Shown here piece after piece: positions 58,926 through 64,000 of a DNA stretch of 64,000 bases (position 1 is the first letter of the stretch; every line of letters starts with the position of its first letter). A program made the position numbers and the translations under genes. The notes beneath the pieces were generated by a model. The model was given only the letters and a program-made list of their open reading frames with translations. It searched no databases and was not told the DNA's origin. Source of the DNA: Sordaria brevicollis (lineage: Eukaryota; Ascomycota; Sordariomycetes; Sordariales; Sordariaceae); contig JAUTDP010000009.1 in the NCBI GenBank assembly GCA_033439795.1, positions 1,612,001 through 1,676,000 of the forward strand, read 5' to 3'.

Positions 58926-59799
58926 GTCTTGACGGTTGTTGTTTGGTATGAAATTTGTTTTTTTATCTCATAGTACGTGGTGGCTCATCATGCCCGCTTG
59001 GTGTGATTTTGTGTTCTAGTTCTCGCGCCGTTGGTGCTATATTTCTTTCGGAAAAGAGTGTTGCGTTGAAGATCTTTGTGATATAAAGCCACAGAACCAG
59101 TGCTTTTAGGAAAAGAAACAGATTTCAAAGAGTAAATTGAGAGTGTCTCGTTCAATTCGGCCGCGTTCACCTTCTAAAATTTTGAGGTTTTTGCTGGGAA
59201 GTTGCTATTGATGTCATGCAGTGATGGATCTTCAAGACAAGGTGGGATCGACTCAGTCGGCCGTCCCCCCCCCCCCCCCCCCCCCCCCTCCCCACGGCAG
59301 GCAGTCAGAACCCATGGCTCCTCCGGTGGCCGGCCTCGCCTCCGCTGAAGCCGGTCAGATCGGAAGCCATGAGGCCTGTAACCGATCGTGAATCGGCACT
59401 TCCCCGTTGCTGCGAGTCAACTGGCAAGCGGCCGTTGGGGGCAAGACAGGCTGACAGCGAGGTTTAACCTTCCCCAATGCACCCCTGGTACAAAACCGAA
59501 TCAGGAAGTGAGCTCGGGCCACCCCGCAAAAGCTCCAAGAGCGGTTCGAACCCTCCTCCACCATCAACCTCCACCTTGGCCCCGTGTCCCCTCCACGAGT
59601 CCACTTCAACACAGTAGACCGACCAGGTATACGGCCCCTTACCTTCAACTGGCAACGGGGAGTTCAGTTGGAGCAGGTGGCAGAACGAACAGACCGACGT
59701 CAGCGGCCACTGGGATAGGGAGTGTCTGGCCAATCCATCTTCTACTCCTTCACTCACCAACACCCTGAGCTCACCCAGCCAGAGATACGTCTGACCGAG
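58926..59799. promoter_or_regulatory. divergent region between cysteine synthase and methyltransferase genes
   Basis: 874 bp between start codons, containing a 24-base C run at 59265. Open frames reading across it on both strands are composition effects. Confidence 0.45.
59265..59293. repeat. poly-C tract
   Basis: 24 consecutive C, then one T and four more C. The complementary strand could form a G-quadruplex. Confidence 0.85.
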
Positions 59800-61540
59800 A
59801 TGGATTCGCAACTCGTCAACCAGCTGTTCAAGCAGCTCTTTCGCCATCACCCGGCCTGTCAATCGCAGAAACACCTCCGTCAGCTTACTACTGCGACCGC
59901 GACAGCCCACAAGGGACACCGAGTACAGCAACACCACAGCCGCCAGCAGCGACGACCATACTCGAGCCGACGTCCTGGCGCGAAGCCTCCCGTCGGGGAT
60001 GAGACCCGATGGCAACAACGGGCAAAGCTTTTGAACCAGGACATGACGGAAGAATACAAGAGGGCGCCAATGGTGACAGCGGCCGATCTCTGGGGGAGGA
60101 AAGAGCGGCCACGCCGGGTCAAGATGCTCCTAAGGGACTTTATCGAAGGTTGGTTGCCGGTCCAAGACACACACAAGATAGCACGATGATGGCGCATTAT
60201 CCGAGGGTTGAGATTTCGACAGCACCGAAGAAGCACGAGACATTGACATTCTGTTTTCCATTTCGCACAATGCTGCAGACAGCCTCTACAACCCCAACTA
60301 CGGCTACTTCTCCAAGAACGTCACCATCTTCACCCCCGGCGAGCCCTTCGACTTCCCCGCCCTCCGCGATGAGACCGAGTTCCAAAACGTCCTTTCCCAG
60401 CGCTATGTCGAGTTCGAGGACAAGCTTGACGAGGTCACTCCCTCGGACACGCGACAGCTCTGGTACACGCCAACGGAGCTCTTCCGCCCCTACTACGGCG
60501 AGGCCATTGCCCGCTACCTCGTGGCCAACTACAAGCTGACGACGTACCCGTACCACGACCTGATCATCTACGAGATGGGCGCCGGTCGCGGCACGCTCAT
60601 GCTCAACATCCTCGACTACATCCGCGACATGGACCCGGACGTGTACGCGCGCACGCAGTACAAGGTGATCGAGATCAGCGACTCGCTAGCCAAGGTCCAA
60701 GCCTCGACGCTGTTGCGGTCCGCCGCCGGCCGCGGCCACGTGAAGAAGGTGGAAATCATCAACAAGTCCATTTTCGAGTGGTCGCAGCCGGTGCCGTCTC
60801 CGTGCTTCTTCCTGGCCTTTGAGGTCTTTGACAACTTCGCCCACGACGCCATCCGCTATGACCTGGCTACCGAACAGCCCATGCAGGCCGTGGTGCTGAT
60901 CAGCGAATCCAACGACTTCTTCGAGTTCTACACCCCGACGCTGGACCCCGTGGCCGAACGCTACTTCCGGGTGCGAGACGTCGCCACGTGCGGGCGGTAC
61001 AAGGTGCCGTATCCGACCACCAAGCTCGGCAAGTGGGTGTCGTCCATCAAACCGTTCAGCAGCACCATGAGCGAGCCCGAGTACATCCCGACGCGGCTCA
61101 TGCAGTTTTACGATGTCTTGAGCAAGTACTTTCCTGCGCACCGGCTGTTGACGAGTGACTTCCACTCGCTGCCTGATGCCGTGCCGGGGTTGAACGCGCC
61201 GATCGTTCAGACGAGGTATCAACGGCGGCCGGTGCCGGTTACTACCCCCTTGGTGAGTTTTATGCTTCCAATACTTCTCATTCGTTTGATCTTTCATAAC
61301 TAACCAGAGCCGATTTCTCATCCACATCAGGTCCATCAAGGTTACTTCGACATCATGTTCCCCACCGACTTCCGCGTGTCGGAACTCGTCTACCAGGCCA
61401 TCACCGGCAAGCTGTCGCGAGTAATGTCTCACGAGGAGTTTATGCGCAGCTGGGCCTATCTGGAAGAGACAGAGACGCAAAGTGGCGAGAACCCGCTGCT
61501 TAAGTGGTATAAGAATGCCAGTGTCATGTATACTGTATAA
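59800..61540 (+). CDS. NDUFAF7/MidA-like SAM-dependent methyltransferase (mitochondrial)
   Basis: Three exons: 59800-60148, 60279-61252, 61331-61540 (510 aa). The family (PF02636) includes NDUFAF7, an arginine methyltransferase needed for respiratory complex I assembly. The first 60 residues are rich in Arg, Gln and His without acidic runs, consistent with a mitochondrial presequence. RDFIEDSLYNPNYGYFSK spans the first splice and is the family start. The SAM-binding motif I is IYEMGAGRGTLM near residue 211; YKVIEISDSL is the acidic loop, and EVFDNFAHDAI corresponds to the conserved N-E-x-x-D region with a changed first residue. Fungal members such as yeast YKL162C form a side branch of the family, so complex I function is inference. 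Confidence 0.85.
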
Positions 61541-62012
61541 AACAACCAAGTGGAATGGATTGTCATATTACTATGTATGAAGAAGTGTGGAAAAGCAGGC
61601 CCCCTTGTACAATGATATAAAACGAGACTTCACTTGTAAACTAGATGACTTGTATTCATTTTACTTATACTGTTACTCCTTGATGTTGATGGCCCCTCCA
61701 ACGCCGATATAATCATTGGTAGCTTATTACTCAACAGTCCACGTCGTGAACCTGTCCCAGCATTTTTGGTACATTTTATTTATTGATCATATTTTGCCTT
61801 TGCCATTCAGCTGTTCGCTAGTTCCCATTCTATATTGTTCTACGAGATGTACACACAACCTGGTTGATACATGACAAAGCCATGATAGGAAGTAGAATGA
61901 ACAAACTTTCTTTTGGATATCAACGAAAAATGGGAAACCCCGATATACTCCAACACCGAAACACGCATTGGCTTTCAATTTTTTTTTCTTTTGGTTTTGC
62001 TTCCCCTTGCTC
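61541..62012. other. convergent 3' region of methyltransferase and AlaRS genes
   Basis: 472 bp of AT-richer sequence between stop codons; no gene recognised. Confidence 0.45.
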
Positions 62013-64000
62013 TTAGATGCTAAGATCCTTGAGCTTCTCAGAGAGCCACTCCTCGGCCTTCTTGACGGCCTCGTCGAGCTTCTCGGGCTCGGCACCAGCG
62101 CCCTGGCGACTGGGCTCCTTGCCACCAGTCTTGCCGCCGATGATGGCGCTGACGGCAGAAGTCCACTGCTCGGCGGTGACACCCTTGGAAGAGAGGGCCT
62201 GTGAAATTAAGAGGTTTGGTTAGCATCCTGAAACCTGAAAAGTAGTAAACAAGGGTGTATTGGTGAAACTTACAGTGCCGACATAGACACCGTGCATGAC
62301 CTGGTCGTCCTTGCTACCGGCAAAGACGTAGACGGACCTCTCCTTGTCCTTGGTCTTGTAGTAGGTGATGACGTCCGAGATAGCCTTGGCATTGGCGGAG
62401 ATAGGAAGGTGACCGACGAAGTACTTGGACTCCTTGTTCTCGTCCTTGGAGAAGTGGCTGGCGACGGTGTCGAGAGCGGTCTTGCTCTCGGCCTTCTGGC
62501 GCTTCTTCTGCTCGTCGACAACCTCCTTCTGGATCTTGGTGAAGCGGGTGCGGAGCTCCTCCTTGGTGAGGACGGAGATGGTGAGGCCGTCAAGCTCGAC
62601 AGCGGCGGCCTTGATCTCGGCAGCCTTCTGGGGGCCGTAGGGGAGGGCGTTGATGTGCTCGAGCTTGTCGCTGAAGACCTGAGCATCACGCTGGGCCTGA
62701 TGGGCACCCTCGCCGGTGTAGGCGACGATACGGCGGATACCCTTGGCGATACCGCTCTCCTCGACGATGATCAGGTCCTTGATGAGACCGGTGTTCTCAA
62801 CGTGAGTGCCGCCGCAGAACTCGACGGAGATCTTGCGCCACTCAGGGTTCTTGGGGTTCTTGAGCAGCTCGTCGATCTCCATGCCGATGGAAACGACACG
62901 GACAGGGTTAGGGTAGGTCTCGCCGAAGACGGCGCGGACGCCCTCAATCTCGCGAGCAAGATCGAGATCGACCTCCTTGGAGTAGGCCTTGAGGTTCTGG
63001 CGGATGTAGTGGTTGGACAGATCCTCAATCTTCTTGATGTCTTCCAGAGAGATAGCAGCCTTGTGGCTGAAATCGAAGCGGAGCTTGTCCTGGTCAACGA
63101 GCGAACCCTTCTGGTTAATCTCATCACCGAGAACCTCACGGAGGGAGTGGTTCAGGATGTGAGTACCAGTGTGGTTGTTGCGAATAGGCTGGCGACGGAG
63201 CTCGTCGTACTCGCAAGTAACCTCGTCACCGGCGGTAAGCTCACCGTACTCGAGGAAACCGTTGTGGACAATGTAGCCACCATATTCCTGAACGTCAAGG
63301 ACCTTGAACTCAGCAACACCATCGATGATGATGCGGCCGGTATCGGCAACCTGACCACCGGACTCGGCGTAGAAGTTGGTGTTGTCGAGCAGGAGACCAA
63401 GAGGAGTCTTGGGAGGAAGGTCCTTGCTGGACTTCAAGAACTCCTTGCCGTTGAAGATGAGCTGAACCTTGCCCTTGGCATCACCCTTGAGGAACTTGGC
63501 ATCGGAGATGGGGCGAGGAATGTTGAGACCAGTCTCGAGCTCAGCAATCTGGTGAACGTTGAGCTTGGCAAACTCCTGGACAGCCTCCTTGACGGCCTTG
63601 GAAGCCTCGCGGGCCTTCTCGCGGGCCTCGCTGACCTCAGCCTCATCAATGGTGAGGCCACGCTCCTCAGCCATAAGCTTGGTAAGATCCTCGGGGAAAC
63701 CGAAGGTATCGTAGAGCCTCCAGACATCGGCACCGGAAAGCTTCTTCTCGCCGCTCTTGATAGCGAGAGCAGCGTACTTCTCGAACTGCTTCTCACCACG
63801 GTCGAGGGTAACGGCAAAAGCAACCTCTTCCTCGTCAAGGATCTCCTTGATGTCGGTCTGCTTCTTCACAAGCTCAGGGAACTGCTCGCCCATCTGCTCC
63901 ACCAAAGCGGGGAGGATCTTGGAGAAGAAGGTACCAATCTCGGCGTTGAAGTACTTCCTGGCATAGCGGACACCTCTGCGGAGAACACGGCGAACGACGT
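62013..64000 (-). CDS. ALA1: alanyl-tRNA synthetase, 3' part (5' end beyond the window)
   Basis: Two exons seen on the minus strand, from beyond 64000 to 62274 and 62198-62013, separated by a 75-bp intron. The enzyme charges tRNA-Ala and edits mischarged Ser/Gly. The visible part starts within RRVLRRGVRYARKYF at the end of the aminoacylation domain and continues through the tRNA-recognition region (WRLYDTFGFPEDLT). The editing domain has both zinc-ligand motifs, HTGTHILNHSLRE (H-x3-H) and EFCGGTHVENTG (C-x3-H). The C-terminal part ends EEWLSEKLKDLSI. Conservation is high and no break is visible. One gene often supplies both cytosol and mitochondria in fungi; that would be decided by the missing 5' end. 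Confidence 0.95.

Noticed and set aside
1..64000. CRISPR arrays or prokaryotic operons
   Set aside because: No regularly spaced repeats; introns and protein families are eukaryotic.

Overview
The window is nuclear DNA of a filamentous ascomycete. Genes carry short introns of about 50-140 bp (GTAAGT/GTGAGT-type donors, CTAAC-like branch sites). Protein families are typical of Pezizomycotina. The transposon relics show dense C-to-T and G-to-A damage that leaves CpG intact but removes CpA/TpG, the signature of repeat-induced point mutation (RIP). Together this points to a Sordariomycete, most likely the Neurospora/Sordaria group; the genus is inference from style and RIP strength.

Layout. 1-1.73 kb: AT-rich, RIP-ruined minus-strand relic with a Copia-like gag. 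2.8-6.7 kb: a GH36 raffinose-synthase-like gene with a TIR element upstream (340 bp, TAA target duplication) and a second, unrelated one downstream (135 bp, TA duplication). 6.86 kb: tRNA-Val(AAC). 8.62-14.24 kb: a full-length Copia retrotransposon (188-bp LTRs, GAATG target duplication, one unbroken gag-pol frame riddled with RIP stops). 16-31 kb: RING-H2 membrane protein, GPALPP/DUF3752 protein (minus), CORVET subunit Vps8, PIG-P, Arp4, D-serine dehydratase-like enzyme (minus). 32.6-36.2 kb: TAF1. 36.2-43.0 kb: a 6.9-kb gene-poor stretch ending at an Rlm1/MEF2-type MADS-box gene. 45.6-64 kb: FRG1-like protein (minus), 2OG-Fe(II) oxygenase-like protein, Psg1-like Golgi membrane protein, MFS drug transporter, TFIIS, mitochondrial-type cysteine synthase (minus), NDUFAF7/MidA-like methyltransferase, and the 3' part of alanyl-tRNA synthetase (minus, running off the end).

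Function. This is a housekeeping neighbourhood, not a gene cluster: transcription and chromatin (TAF1, Arp4, TFIIS, Rlm1), endosomal and membrane traffic (Vps8, PIG-P, Psg1-like), translation (AlaRS, tRNA-Val), and small-molecule metabolism (GH36, D-serine dehydratase, cysteine synthase, 2OG oxygenase). Several pairs are divergent (GPALPP/Vps8, FRG1/2OG, cysteine synthase/methyltransferase, D-serine dehydratase/TAF1). I found no secondary-metabolite cluster, CRISPR, or clearly new multigene system. The most interesting signals are the strand-partitioned RIP footprint inside the Copia element, the two inverted-repeat elements around the GH36 gene, the long structured region upstream of the MADS-box gene, and splice-dependent C-termini in Vps8 and TFIIS.
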